In this document: positions 50,165-63,060 of the stretch, in pieces
Layout: each line of letters begins with the position of its first letter
How positions within the stretch are numbered: position 1 is the stretch's first letter
From: Eretmocerus hayati
Taxonomy: Eukaryota; Arthropoda; Insecta; Hymenoptera; Aphelinidae
Length of the DNA stretch: 64,000 nt
Assembly: GCA_029851415.1 (NCBI GenBank)
Contig: CM056741.1
Coordinates: 64,718,282 to 64,782,281, forward strand
Direction of reading: 5' to 3'
Program-made: the position numbers and the translations under genes
The notes under the pieces: model-generated
The model's input: only the letters and a program-made list of their open reading frames with translations
Told to the model about the DNA's origin: nothing
Databases searched by the model: none

Positions 50165-53100
50165 TCACACTTCTACCCTATACTTCGTGGCAGCTTCAAC
50201 TGTGCTCAAAAGATCTTTCACATATTCAACATCATCTTCCGTGATACCTAAATCCTTGATCTAAAAGTAAAGAAGGTCCACTGAAATCTTATCTACTTTG
50301 TAGTTTTGTTTGATCATTTTAAAAATATGAAGTATTACCATTTTGATGTAATTCATGACGTCAATCAATAACTGAATGCGTATTTTTTCGTCGTCACTCG
50401 TTCCTTGACTTTCCGAAACTGGAACTCCAGCTGATTTATCTCTGATCTTTTTTAAACGTCTCAAACTCTCCTCCGTTCTTTGTACTGAGGTGAGAACATC
50501 TTTCACAGAAATCAAATACCTGTTGAAATAATGATGTTGGGGACAATTATTATGATTAAAAAAACGTTACGAAGCAATAACATGCACTCGTCTGATGGAG
50601 TCTACCCTTTAACGGGAATTTATGATTTTGACGTCTTTTTGATGAACTTTCGTACCATCGAAACTTGGAACTTACTGGTGAGTCAAGGACGTCAGAGTGA
50701 GTATGAGCCATTGTCGGACGGTCTGTGGAATGATACTGTTGTAATCCGCGTGAACGGTAATGAGGAAATCCAAAGCTCTCTTTACGTAGGCGCAGGGCTT
50801 CGTTGGAATATCGCGGTTTGTGCGTCTAAACAATCGTGGAATATCACTTATTTGCTTCAAGTGCACAACACTGTGATTGAGCAGCTCTTTTGCAATTTCA
50901 TCGGTGACTAGAGGCAGGCAGCTGCTTAAATTCTTTGCAGTTTCTTCGGCACAATCTGCAATTGAAAAAGTATTTTTTTGTTACATTAAATCAATGGATC
51001 AATAATGTATCTGGTCATGGTTTGATTCGCTATCTCTGCATCCTCGCTGTTACTTGGATTCAGAACTTCCCACTGTTCATTTTGGATCTCAATGAATGTA
51101 CATGCATCTTTCCATATTAGTCATGGTGTGCATTCCGTTTGAGAACTCATCGCGAATACCATTGCGATTGAGAAACGATCGATTCTCATTTTACGGGTTT
51201 CTCTGGTCCTCGTGCATTGAAAGTATAATACAGAGTTTATGAAGACCCAAGGTCATGCGTGAGTCGCCAAGCTCAACTGTTTTGCTCATGCGTTTGAAGC
51301 TTGCGGTGTGTGATTTCCGCCAAATTAAGTAAATCAAATCCAACATTGTAGAAATATAATATAATAACTACTGGTAATCAGACTCTTGATGAAAGCATGT
51401 ATCTTATGAAACGAATATTGACAGAATGATTCTCAAGTATATATTGGTAGAACTGCTCACAAAGGTGTTCGTTCTGTGTAGCTCTCTCGCCTATTTTCCG
51501 CCTTCGATAATTTGGTCGGTTTTCAATGGTATAATTTTGAAGCAAGCCCTTTAAAGAAAGAAAGTTTAGGATGGTTTGGAGTGGATGGATTCCATTTAAA
51601 AACGACGCATGAGAAATAGTGATGTCTCGGATCGGTTTCTCGTAGTTCCGATTCGAATCTGTAGTCCAAAATATGAAGTTTCCACCCACTGTCCCAAAAA
51701 AAATTCGGAGTCGCCTGCGGAGCTATTTTTGTTTCACTTCTCGATTACACCAGAGCACCAAAATCCTGATCTTTTTGTATTAAATTGAATATATCTCGAG
51801 TTTGGCTCAAGAAAATGAAACGCGGTTCTCGCCATTCAAAAGAGCTTGAGAGAACCTATCAAAAGTGGCCTTGGAGATTTTCGTCCAGCTTTTTCAGGCT
51901 CTGATCAGGCAAAATCCGGAAAAATCAGGCTAACCTGATTATCTCAAAAAGCAATTTTTTTTTAATTTTTCAAAAATATGATTTCTCATGCAAAATTGTA
52001 CGGTCTTTGCGATGGAGCTAGTCCGAAGTTGTTTTTCCACGGTTTCATGCGTTTTTCGGTCAATTTTCCAATTTTTCATCCTCCGACCAATCAGAAAACC
52101 GAGATTTCTGCGCAAGCGCGAGGTTTACCGGATTTCAAAGTAGTTCCAATCGAAAGCTGAGGAAATTTCCTTCAAAATGACCTGTTGCAGAACTCCATTT
52201 GATCGACTGAAACTGAAGGTACACGATTCTTTAGACATCAAGATTATTAACACCACTGACAGCATGGATGCAAAAGAAGGTCCCAAGGCTTTGGTTCACG
52301 ATAGATAGATCATCTCGCTCTGGTCATCGTTCTTTTTCGATCAATCTGCCGTAGTTATTGACTGGGAACATGAAATTGACTTATGCAAGAGGTCATTTTG
52401 AAGGAAATTTCCTCAGCTTTCGATTGGAACTACTTTAAAATCCAATAAACCTCGCGCATGCGCAGAAATCTCGGTTTTCTGATTGGTCGGAGAATGAAAA
52501 ATTGGAAAATTGACCGAAAAACGCATAAAACCGTGAAAAAACAACTTCGGACTCGCTTCATCGCAAAGACCGTATAATTTTGCATGAGAAATCATATTCT
52601 AGAAAAATTAAAAAAAATTGCTTTTTGAGATAATCAGGTTAGCCTGATTTCCGGATTTTGCCTGATAAGGGCCTGACAAGGCTGAACAAAAATTTTCAAG
52701 GTTACTTTTGATAGATTTTTCCAAGATCTTTCGAATAGCGCAAACCTCGTTGCATTATCTTGAGCCAAACTCGAGATATATCTAATTTTGTAAAAAACGA
52801 TCATGATTTTGATGCTCTGGTGGAATCGAAAAGCGAAACAGAAATAGCTCCGCAGGCGACTCCGGAAATTTTGGGACCCCCCCCCCCCCCAGTGGGTGGA
52901 AACTTCATATTTTGGACTACAGAATCGAATCAAAACTACGAGAAACCTATCCGAGACATCACTATTTTTCATGTGTCGTTTTTAAATGGAATCCATTAGT
53001 GTCTATCCTGCGATAGCTGCGAACAATGAACCAATACCGAAGTTACAAGTACCGAGCAACGCTTGTTGTAATTGTATGTTTTCAATCGAATGAGAAAAGA

Positions 53101-56100
53101 ATTCAATAGCTCAATATACTATTTTAGGCTCCGAAGACTTTGGTAAAAATCGGACGTGAAGTTAAAACTTTTCAAAGAACTATTTCGTACTCTTCGAAAA
53201 AAAATTAGATCCTATCAATAAGTTTGCAAGAACTACAAGGTCACTGCACTCGGAAATCCTGATGAAATATTTTCTGATGAGTCATTTGCAAAGGAATTCG
53301 CTTTCGAGAATTTCGCATCGTTGACTAAGGATGTCAATATTATAGTGATTAGTTGAGATACATTTTCTATGATTTAAATACAGATGAAAAAGACGATTCT
53401 CAATGCAGGAAAAAAGGTGGAGATTTTAGTTAGTGTAATGTAATGTTTTTTGTGACAATAAATCATCGGCCAAGCTTGTCTATCGACTTTCAAAAAAATC
53501 ATGAAAGTAAGCGTACTCAATCAGTACGTCGGATGGTCACAGAAATTCGTGAGTGGATTTGCTGTAGTCTAACATGTAAACCGATTTGTGCATTTAAAAA
53601 GAGTCAATCGATTTGACTTACGCTGTATTCATTGATAACGATCCTAGACCCGTGTCCAGAAAAATTTAGAGAAAGATGGTTCTTTCAAGTGTTACACATT
53701 CAAAGCTATTCATTACGAGAGTTTCGAATAAATCCCTCCAAACGCGGAGAGTGTATCAAAGTATAATTCTAATCTGCATCTTCCTCATAATTGGTCTCTT
53801 ATTGTGTGGAATCCATGGATAAACGGTTGCAAGCAACATCGTGAAATGAACAACAGTGCTTTGAGGATACCCGCTCTTTGTAGATAGTTGATTATGAAAA
53901 TCCTTCCGAGGAGTCGTAACTCTGCACAATATTTTCTATATGCGTATGTAAAAGTAGAAAGATGATATGTTGCAATGTTAGGTCGACTTAATTACTATTG
54001 CAATCACAAGAAAGGGATTCTTATTTGAAGACTCAGTTTCGACTCATAATCACGAGATTTGAATGCATCACCATTACACGTATTTTCATCCCACGGCAGT
54101 GAATGCATTGTCAAGAGAATATCCGCAAATTCGACGCGTCCCTATGCATAGGGTCGAATGTGATCTTAAAATTATCTCCAGGATGCAGAAATTTGCTCAC
54201 CATTCATTAAAGAAACTATGCTGGGACTGAAGTTAGAGGCAGGCTTTCCAATGAAATCAATAAACGTTGACATTCTTCTTGAAAGCTTTTCTACATCCGT
54301 ATGAAGTCCGACCAGGAATTCAAATCTGTGCAGATTTTCCGAATTTAGACCGGGACCAGTCTCGTTGATGGTTGTCACAGTCCAAGCCTGCGATATTAGA
54401 GACATACAATTATTTTCCAGAAAACTATTCGTAAGGAATCAGAAATTTTACCTGTTTTAATGAAGTTTTACACCATCCTAAATATCTAGAGCAAAGCTGA
54501 AGGCACAGTTTCCAAAATCTGAGGAATCATTCAATTTACTGTTTTTTAATCAATCATTTTATAAAATCTTACAGACTGTAATAGTTGACCAAACTTTGAA
54601 AAAAAAAAGAATGTCTCGACAAAGAAAGGTAAATAAATTTCAATCCCCAATATTTGAATTCGAATCATATAATCACGATAGTGACTCAGATGATCGCTTA
54701 CACTGACCTGTGAAGCAGGGGAGGAAGATACACATCCTTGGACCAGACCCTCATCAGACAGTCCCAAACAATGCATGATGCGTGGAGAGTAAACTCATCT
54801 ACATTCATTGAAGTTTTATTTCTTCTTATTGAGAGCGATGATACATTACTGGCCAAGATACTTTCAGCTGTACCCGCTATTTCTTGAAATCTTATTTGAT
54901 AATAAACTGGCAAATTCCATTTTTGAAGGAATCTTTCGTACTGAGGATGACTTTTTAGTCGATTCAAAGAGTCTGGAGTACTGCATCTATTCTCTAGTTT
55001 CATGAGGAAATCTAAGCTTTCTGTGTACCTCTGGAATGAAATATCACTCATTGTTGTAAAATATAAATTCACTTTCTTAAAATATGATTTTACTAAGCCA
55101 ACTCACTTTGTGAAACAGTTCTGGATTTCCTGGTGCAAAAATAATTGGCAAGTAGTCTTCAATTCTCTGTTCGACTTCTGGCCAATAACTATTAACTAAG
55201 AAATTGAATCCTCTCACAGACGTTCTGTTGTAAAGAAGCAGAGTAATTGAGTTATTATTTACACGTATCCATCCATGATACTAAAACTTCTTTGATGATA
55301 AAATAAATACCTGTTAGGGTTAAGAGTGATCTCTAAGAGTTCTTTAAGCGTGTCATCAAGGATTATTTCCAATTTCTGATAGATTCCAACTAGACCTAGC
55401 GGGTCTTCATTGAAACTGTATTCACTAATGATATTCTCAACGACTGGAACCACAATTTTTCTCCTCACTAAATCTTCAGCATCCTTGATTTTCTCAAGAC
55501 TGACATAGATTTTCAAACATCTTGTGAGAGATGCTGTTTGTTTTTCATTTATGTACTTGGCGAGGAGAGTATTTAAACTATCCAAAAGATGATCATCCAA
55601 TTCACCCATAGTCTATATAAAGCGAAATTTGATGATTAATATATGTAAAACATGTCATTTACTCTCTAGTTATATATAATTCGTAAACTTACATTGATTT
55701 GGGTATTTGAAAGATGTGAAATACAGCGGTTAGTATGAAAATGAAGTTGGTTGAACTCTGTCGCTGCTCGTTCTAGGACTTCTGGCTTGTAAATGATTTG
55801 AGGTGAATCAGAAGGCCCTAAAATACTCGATAACTTGGCTAATGATTTTTTGAACCTTATTAAACTATGAACACTCTGCTTCTTTTCTCGAATTTGTACA
55901 TGCTTCTGGAGATTATTCTCCATTTCACCTATTGCATCATCCAAACATTGTCTGACTTGCTAGAAGTGAATATGGGGTCAAAATATTACCGAACAGAAAT
56001 GCGCCATCAATCTTGATTCTCTTGTCTTACAGAGCACAACCTTCAAATTGATAACACCAACTCACCAATACTTCTTCTTTTAATTGACCTAGAGGAGTTT

Positions 56101-56467
56101 CCAAATTACTGATAGCTTTATCCAGACCAATTAAATTACTAGAAAGGTTTACAAAATCAGCATAATCCTTGTTGATGAGTTCTATCATAGCGGATCTCAA
56201 GATTTTCAAGTAAATCCCAAGATCATCTCGCATTTTCTCAAGACTGACATTTTTCCTATGTTCTTGTAGGAAATGATCTGTATCAAAGCTTTCCTGCAAG
56301 AGATGATGTGATAATGATTTTAATACGGTTAAAATTGGAGAAAATTTGGACCAGGTGGTGCAAACAGGTTCAAAGTAAGGTTAAACTTGTTTTACCTGTA
56401 CAAACTCTGTTTCATGAAAACAGAGATCCTTTGGGGCTTTTGGCGGGGTGAAATCCTCTTCAATCAT
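50165..56467 (-). CDS. COG2: Conserved oligomeric Golgi complex subunit 2, 11 coding exons
   Basis: COG2 belongs to lobe A of the COG tether, which captures retrograde vesicles at the Golgi and keeps glycosylation enzymes in place. Coding exons are 56396-56467, 56066-56293, 55693-55959, 55311-55612, 55107-55224, 54708-55030, 54452-54518, 54201-54387, 50676-50955, 50339-50519 and 50165-50260. They total 2121 bases (706 codons plus TGA), close to human COG2 (738). All introns are GT..AG and phases agree across every junction. Diagnostic stretches are INKDYADFVNLSSNLIGLDK (exon 2), ERAATEFNQLHFH (exon 3), FNFLVNSYWP and FAPGNPELFHK (exon 5), KWNLPVYYQIRFQEIAG (exon 6), IPRLFRRTN (exon 9) and TSDDEKIRIQLLIDV (exon 10). 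Exons 1-4 carry the N-terminal helical region that pairs with other lobe A subunits. Intron 8 (50956-54200) is by far the longest and contains a foldback transposon. Confidence 0.95.
51586..52996. mobile_element. Long foldback transposon (1.41 kb), family B, in COG2 intron 8
   Basis: The ends read ATGGATTCCATTTAAAAACG and the complement. Arms 51586-52223 and about 52380-52996 are inverted copies, with a unique spacer of roughly 155 bases. Each arm encodes the same 60-residue open frame with five differences, as a palindrome must. The region next to each end (ATTCGAATCTGTAGTCCAAA, 51652-51671) is homologous to the matching part of foldback A (ATTCGATTCTATAGCCTAAA, 6210-6229). A run of C at 52868-52880 interrupts the right arm. 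No transposase. Confidence 0.85.
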
Positions 56468-56745
56468 TTTGGGATTATTAATAATTAACGGACTATGAGT
56501 ATCTACACTCTTAAAAAAACTAAAAAGGGTCACAGATCACAAAATTTTGATGGATCGGGATGTTTTGATTGTGTTTGATTGCGTCCTCCAGCCACCTCCA
56601 GCTGACTCCAGCTCCTCCCTCCGCGTTTTCGTCTGCTCCTATACGGATCATCGAAAAAGTGTCGGTATTGGCGAGACCGACATTCTCTTGGTGTGGTGGT
56701 CGGATAGGCGAATAGGCGCGCAATTTAGCGCAAGAATTTAAAATT
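56468..56745 (-). promoter_or_regulatory. Probable 5' leader and promoter region of COG2
   Basis: This stretch sits just upstream of the COG2 start. On the gene strand it contains a short A/T-rich leader and then a G-rich block (about 56580-56660) with repeated GCTGGAG units. I see no TATA box, which suits a housekeeping gene. Boundaries are inferred. Confidence 0.3.
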
Positions 56746-59700
56746 CGACATGAATATACTGAACTCACATTTTCACAAATCTCTAGTGAAGAAACAATTA
56801 ATAAAGAGTCTATGTAAATAATGAAATCGAACGAATCATCGGTCCACATAATTTCCAAACATATCACCTCGATCCTCTCAATTCGCTGTTGCTTAATGCA
56901 ATAAAGCTCTAATTTGAATGTAACTGATTATTTGTATAGGTGAGGCTAATTTATTGAACATCATCCAAAGATGAGAGTTGAAAAGGGTTGCCGTATCATC
57001 AGGAAAATGTATTATGATGACTAATTTCATTATCAAATCAGCCGAACGTAAAAATCAGAATCCTCATTCATAAGAATTATGATTGCTCATGTCATACTAT
57101 ATGGGAAGTCGTAGCCCGACTAATGAGAGGCATCGTTCATCCACTTTATACATAAAGTCTCCGAGAACGTTTCTTGTTGGACTACAGCTCCAAAATGTAA
57201 ATTGTTTGGGCAGAAAATGTCCCTTTACGAGCATTATTGACTTTTTTCTCACGGCTATCGACTCCTTTGAAAATTTAGATTTAAAATAGTCAGATTCGAT
57301 GGATAATCTAGAATGAGACTGGTTTTATGCGCGATTTCGTGGAATTTTTCTTTGCCTTTCTATATCTGAGATAAATGAAGTATTTTTTTGGTCGATGATA
57401 GCTCTCTGCAACATAGATTGAATAGGAGTCATATAGTAGTAGGCTCAACATATTTTATTAATCATTACATATGGAACTTATAATCACGTGCGGGTTTATA
57501 ATTACGATAGTACCAATAGATATGTTCAAACATGTAGATTTATGACAAAAAGCTTGCAAGATGTGATCCATCCAAATGTATACTGAATAATTATAATGGC
57601 GGATAATATATAAGAATGATATGTTTGATTTCATTTATCACATTCAAAAATCGGCCTCCAAGTATAAAAATGTCTGATAAAGTCATTTCTTAAACATTTC
57701 CAATAAATCCGATACATGAATTCCGAATACTTAATCTTGATGTTGCTAGCATCCAATTATTATACCATCTCAATACACAATTATCTTTGATAATACAAAA
57801 TTTCTGACAAAGCAGAGCACGAGATCAATCATGATCAAATACTTGGAGGAATTTCTTAGATTTGTAATTAGCTATGGTTTTTTGATGATTTTCCAAACCA
57901 CCTCAGAAAAAATCCAAACTGTCCAATTTTGACTGTCAGCGCCAACCAGTACGAATTTTCAAAATTTTTTATAAGTAATGCCGTGACACGCGGGTTGAAT
58001 GAAATCAGTAGGTAATCCTTTCTTCCTGAGTCAAAACACGCAATGTCGTGTACTTGTAACCGGATAGTAGATATTTTTATCTACTACCCTAATATCCTCG
58101 AAAAAAATAAATAAATAAATAAATAAATAAATAAAATAAAGTAGATATTCTTGATAACGTGGACACAAATTTTTGCAATCAAACTCTGGTCATCTGTGAA
58201 ACTGTAAAGCTTTTCAAAATGTAGTTATACTTTCATTTTTTATCACATTTTCATGATATGTAAGTTGATATTGATATGTTCATTCACGTTTACTTTTAAA
58301 GCTCTACTCATGTCCACGAATTTTCCATTCGATTCACCAGTCAAGGAGGATTTCGAATCAGAAAAACTGGTTTTTGTCAAAATACTGGGTCGTTGTACAA
58401 TATTTGAGATGTGTTAGTCCAGCATTGATTGAAGATTCTTGTACGATCCCTAATCTCACAGCGATCTGTAAATTGAATAGGAAGAGGAATTGAATTTTTT
58501 CTTTTGGTGACGTTAATTTTGATCCTGCTGATTAACCATGTAAAGGGGTTTGACAGGTCCTTGGAGATGATGTTGCGGATTCTTTCGTGCACATGATCGA
58601 GTATATAATAGATTCCTTGAGACTTATATCTTATCCTAAAACTATCGGTCACTGTAGTATATTAGATCCGATATTAAATACACTATAAACTGGGTTCACC
58701 ACACTTCATCGTGCTACAGGTCCAGTAATTCGTATTTCCATGCAAGCTTGTCACGTACGCGAGTCTTGAGAAATAAAATTCGTGATCTAGATTTTATCTG
58801 ATATCTCTATTACTATATCGTAACTCTAAACTTCTGACCTTCTAAATGAGTTTATTTGGTTTACCTGCTTGGTCTGGTCAGAAATTTTGTTACATCTTTT
58901 TTACATTTTTTCTCATTTTTCATTTTTTTTTCATTTTTCAATGCTTCACTACGCGTACTCTAGTATAGCGAGTACTTTTGACTACGATTTTTGATGAGTG
59001 ACCAGCTCATCTTCACCCTCTTGAGAGGTTTCGATAGTATTATCCCAGGATCAATCAAATACTATTCATCATTTTTATTATTATTAGGGATTATGTTTGT
59101 GACTTCCAGCTCGAGATCGATGTTAATGTTATTATACTTATATAGATATTTGAGTAATATATTAGACTGCTCACAGTCTCTATCTCTACTTTTTTCATAG
59201 TTTGCTATGGGTTAGACTCATCCAAATCCTAGATCTCGACTCATATCTCATAGGAACCTCGTACTTGACAAGCCTGATACGAGTCCCTAAAGCATCGCTG
59301 CTCTTGGGAATGAGTTGCAATGATCATGAGAATACGCTTACTTTGGCTCGTGCGCACGTGATACCACGATGTAAGATAGGTATCTGCAGCGTTCGACCAA
59401 TATCCATCGATATTTGCCTTCTTTCTTTCCAACTGTAGCGTTCAATATTTCTTATGAATAATGTATTATAGGCTCAAAAAGACACTGAATGGATATACTC
59501 TGTAAACGAGTTTCACGGGATACGATAGTATCGTGACTATCATTTCATAAACTTCTTTCCACAGTTTTTCACAGACGATTTCTTCGAGGGGCGCAGTGAC
59601 GTGCCCATTAGCTCACGAGTTTACTGACTAATATGACAAACTGTGATCGTAATAACAGCAAGAACAGAACTATTTCATCGTATAAGTTTTGCCACACATA

Positions 59701-59857
59701 GAACGGGATTCATGCTCAACAAGATGAAAATATGATAAACAAAGAACTTTTTCTGTTGAATTTAAGGAGGAATGGAATTCCGTAGGGAAATTTTGAAAGT
59801 AAGTGTTCAAGATAATAATCGAAGAGAAAATGCATGAAAAAGACATCGTAAAAAAAT
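56746..59857. other. Non-coding A/T-rich stretch right of COG2
   Basis: Only the AAAT microsatellite and short unconserved frames were seen. Confidence 0.5.
58104..58140. repeat. AAAT microsatellite
   Basis: About eight tandem AAAT units in an A/T-rich intergenic stretch. Confidence 0.9.
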
Positions 59858-59928
59858 GCCTGGACCCAGGATCGGGCTGGGAACCTTCTTCTTGTCGGGA
59901 AGATGCTCTACCATTGAGCTATCCAGGG
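59858..59928 (-). pseudogene. tRNA-like sequence, probable tRNA-Val(GAC)-related pseudogene or SINE head
   Basis: The minus strand folds as a tRNA. The acceptor CCCTGGA pairs with TCCAGGC (first pair mismatched), followed by TA, D stem GCTC/GAGC around AATGGTA, anticodon stem TCTTC/GAAGA with loop CCGACAA, and T arm CCCAG-CCCGATC-CTGGG. The anticodon position reads GAC. The T before the anticodon is C, the T-loop is CCCGATC instead of TTCGANN, and the first acceptor pair fails, so it is unlikely to be functional. Such sequences often head SINEs. Confidence 0.6.
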
Positions 59929-62159
59929 CCCGGGAGATCTGTTCAAGAAAAGAATCGAGTGAGGGTTTACAATGTAAACTTTACATGGACATGTACCTTA
60001 CATGTACCTTCCTCTTTTTTGAGATTCCCTGCTCCCAGTGGTAAATAAGATCCATCGATGATTGATCTGAGTTTGATTTAGTCGAATGGAAATTCCTCAT
60101 CCATCTCCAACAAATCATCTGATAGTGATAGGGGTAAAGTCGAAATTCGGTGAAGGGAATTTTCGACGGAATTTTTCACCGGATGATATTCTGAGGATAA
60201 GTTTGCTGGAACGGGGTTGAGCGAGTACCAGATTCCCGTCTATTGTGTGGCTTACATGAAAGTACACCAATATTTTTTGTACCTATATTATACGAATATT
60301 TTTAGAATCATACTTAACTTGCAAGAGTATTGCACAATCTTATGGTATTGTTCATATCTTCTCGATATCAGCAATTTACGCATAATCTATGGAACTAATC
60401 AGTGCGATTACGTTACTTTCTTTCGGGTTTTTTAGTTTCAGAAATTTGAATTCTGCCAGGTGGATCGTGAAATCTGTCAAAGCTTTTTTGATATTCGGAG
60501 TGAGATAACCGATTGAGGGCTCAGTGTCATGAACTATCCTCTCCAAATAGGTACTACAGTCCTACTTTCTGGTATAATATATTGAATTTGCAGCAAATAC
60601 AATCATTTTCCTTCGTTATTTATCCTATGATATGTCTCAATGATTCGGTTCATGATTGACCATTTTTCGCAACGATTAAGTTTTAATTTGTTATGCTTCA
60701 TTTTATTTTGATCAAAATCTAATGAGGTTTGTTCATTTCAACAATGAATGCTACCATTAATACGTGAACTTGATTGAAGATCGATCTAAAAGTTTTCTCC
60801 CGAGTGTGATTTTGTCAGAATAAGATTCCTACGGAAAATTTTCATGATAATAGAACTATTTTCACACGGGAAAAGGTGGTCTTCAAACACCTACTGAATG
60901 GAAGATCAACCAATCATTTTGCAGAGCTGCAACCAAATTGCATCATAGATCATTGTTGTTATCTGTTATAAACATGAAATTTAATCATCCAAATTGATTG
61001 ATTTTACTCAAAGCGCGTATTTACGGAAGGCCAAGCATATTGGATATCAAAAATATTTATCGAGGTCTTAGTCGTAATGAATCTGGTTGAATTTTCCCAG
61101 AGTTTGACCAGTCTTCTCCATTTCATGAGCTCATTTCAGACCTTTGCAATAGTTTTCATGGATTGTCGTTGCTGTAAGTCGACTGTTCTGGGCATACTTT
61201 CAATATTAACTTTTCTTATGATTTCTTCGAAGATTGCAAGAAAACTCGAATTTGCCATTGACGCGTTCATCTTTCCAATTAAGAGTGTCGTTTGTATGAC
61301 AATGAGTCAATTGGAAAGTAAATATAAGAAAAAAAAAAAAAAATAGAATGAATTAGGTCAATTTAGTCATTACGCGTATAGGCTCAACGTTTCCATGAAT
61401 AGTCTTCAGGTTGGGTAAGGTATGCCTTTGAGCTTTACCTTTTTCAAGTTGTCTCTTCCATACTTAACTAATTCAGAACTCTTCCCATCCCTTGAGGATG
61501 CCCTCTTCTCATCGCAGTGTAAAGTTATCATCTGTACCGCTCGCATGAAAAGTAACGTATCACATTCCTTGACTAGTTATATAGGTATCGGTTCTATTCT
61601 TGTGACTTTCCTTCATTATAGTTTGACTAGAATAGTCGTAGGACTGACCTATGTATAAGCATGAGCTCCTCACTTTTAGTATCCTTACTATTTTGAGTTT
61701 TTAATGATTGAAGAATTTTCCAACAGTAATAAATAACATCAAAAAATAGTCCTGGTGATCTATTGAGCTAGCTATAATCGCCTAGATGGCGATTCAAATT
61801 ATTTTGGAATTGCATCATCAAATCGCTCAACAATTCGAAAAGTACTTTCAGTCTGAAATATTTCCAATATCTATTGATTACTGATTGATCGAAGGATGTA
61901 TCTAATTGGGTTGCTCAACAGAAGTTAGGATTGACGTTGAATCTCACATCGATACTTTCCAAGACATTTTATACGTCGATATGATCTGTTAAAAATGTGC
62001 ATCTAATGATTCTATAACAGTAAGAGCTGATAGAAGTATTCGAAGATTTCTCGAATGTTATATTCGATACGACGCGTATCCTACAGTTTCCTGATCCGGT
62101 CGAAAGATTTTAGTAATCAACTCTCTTAACTTTTCCAAGTGAGATCTCACTCGGAAAGA
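59929..62159. other. Non-coding A/T-rich stretch
   Basis: Contains a 17-base A tract near 61330. No gene recognised. Confidence 0.5.
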
Positions 62160-63060
62160 GTGAGTTCTGACTCGGAGTTAAACTGGCCGGTGGTGACATT
62201 TTTCAACTCCAAAATTTCTCTTTGATGCTCGAAATGAGTAGAAGAGAATTTATCAATAAAGCTTCGAAGCTGTTCTCTTGCGGCACCTGCATCATTTAAT
62301 CGAAAGTTGCTGTTGCAGTCCAATACACACCTCTCGTGACAAACCTCACTCAGAATACTGTAGGATTCGTCTTGGATATGACGGGAACTTAATCATTAAT
62401 ACTTCCTACCGAGACCTAGAGGTAGAGAGATAAAAGTTATACACTATCTACTAAATAATTGACGAATAATCGATATACGCGAAAATTCGTCTCGACCCTC
62501 GTCATCCGAGATGCACTTCAATTTTTCAATCTGCTCCAGCAGCTCAGCACCTGCCTCCGTTAACTGACTCGATTTCATTCGATGATATAGTCACGTGAGA
62601 TCCAACTTGGACAGCTCTTGCAGACGTATATTCTCTTGGGGTGAGCTCCGTTTGCCACCGCAGTTCACGATCAAACTTCCTCCCAAACTCTTCACAATGC
62701 CGCTAACTGTGAGGTTAACTGCCAGACAAGCATCTCGTTTCTACGAGCTGCTTTGAAGTTCAGTAGGTGAAGCTTAGACGATCGTGATCAAACATGCACC
62801 ATCATCACTTCCATCATTTTCGTCACTCATATTGGTCTTTTTCGAACAGGCTATCGATGCTTTCCTCCTGACTTGTCCGTTAGCTGAACAAAACTTTCCC
62901 TTCACACTCATCATAGAACTTTGATCTGCCACAAACCCTTGAAAGTTCTGTATTATTATTACTCAAACCTTCCATGAATTCAAAACACAAGCCTTTCCCA
63001 TTGAACTCTTCCCGGCATGACGGTATGTCACTTTTCCTGAAACATATTACATGATGATTT
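62160..63060 (-). pseudogene. Decayed or multi-exon coding-like stretch, unrecognised
   Basis: Minus-strand reading gives several codon-like blocks in different frames. One at about 62160-62385 reads DAGAAREQLRSFIDKFSSTH and continues HFEHQREILELKN. Another at about 62460-62590 reads SQLTEAGAELLEQIEKLKCI and is preceded by RLQELSKLDL. A third at about 62780-62940 reads SVKGKFCSANGQVRRKASIA. Frames shift between blocks and I cannot place convincing splice sites for all, so this may be a broken gene copy. The family is not recognised. Confidence 0.3.

Noticed and set aside
51978..52595. A 60-residue frame present in both arms of foldback B with five differences
   Set aside because: Mirrored copies of one repeat. 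Preservation follows from recent arm identity and does not need coding function.
61077..61346. 89-codon plus frame ending in Lys run
   Set aside because: The Lys run is a poly(A) tract, the rest is hydrophobic A/T-rich sequence with no motif, and the opposite strand is equally open in part.
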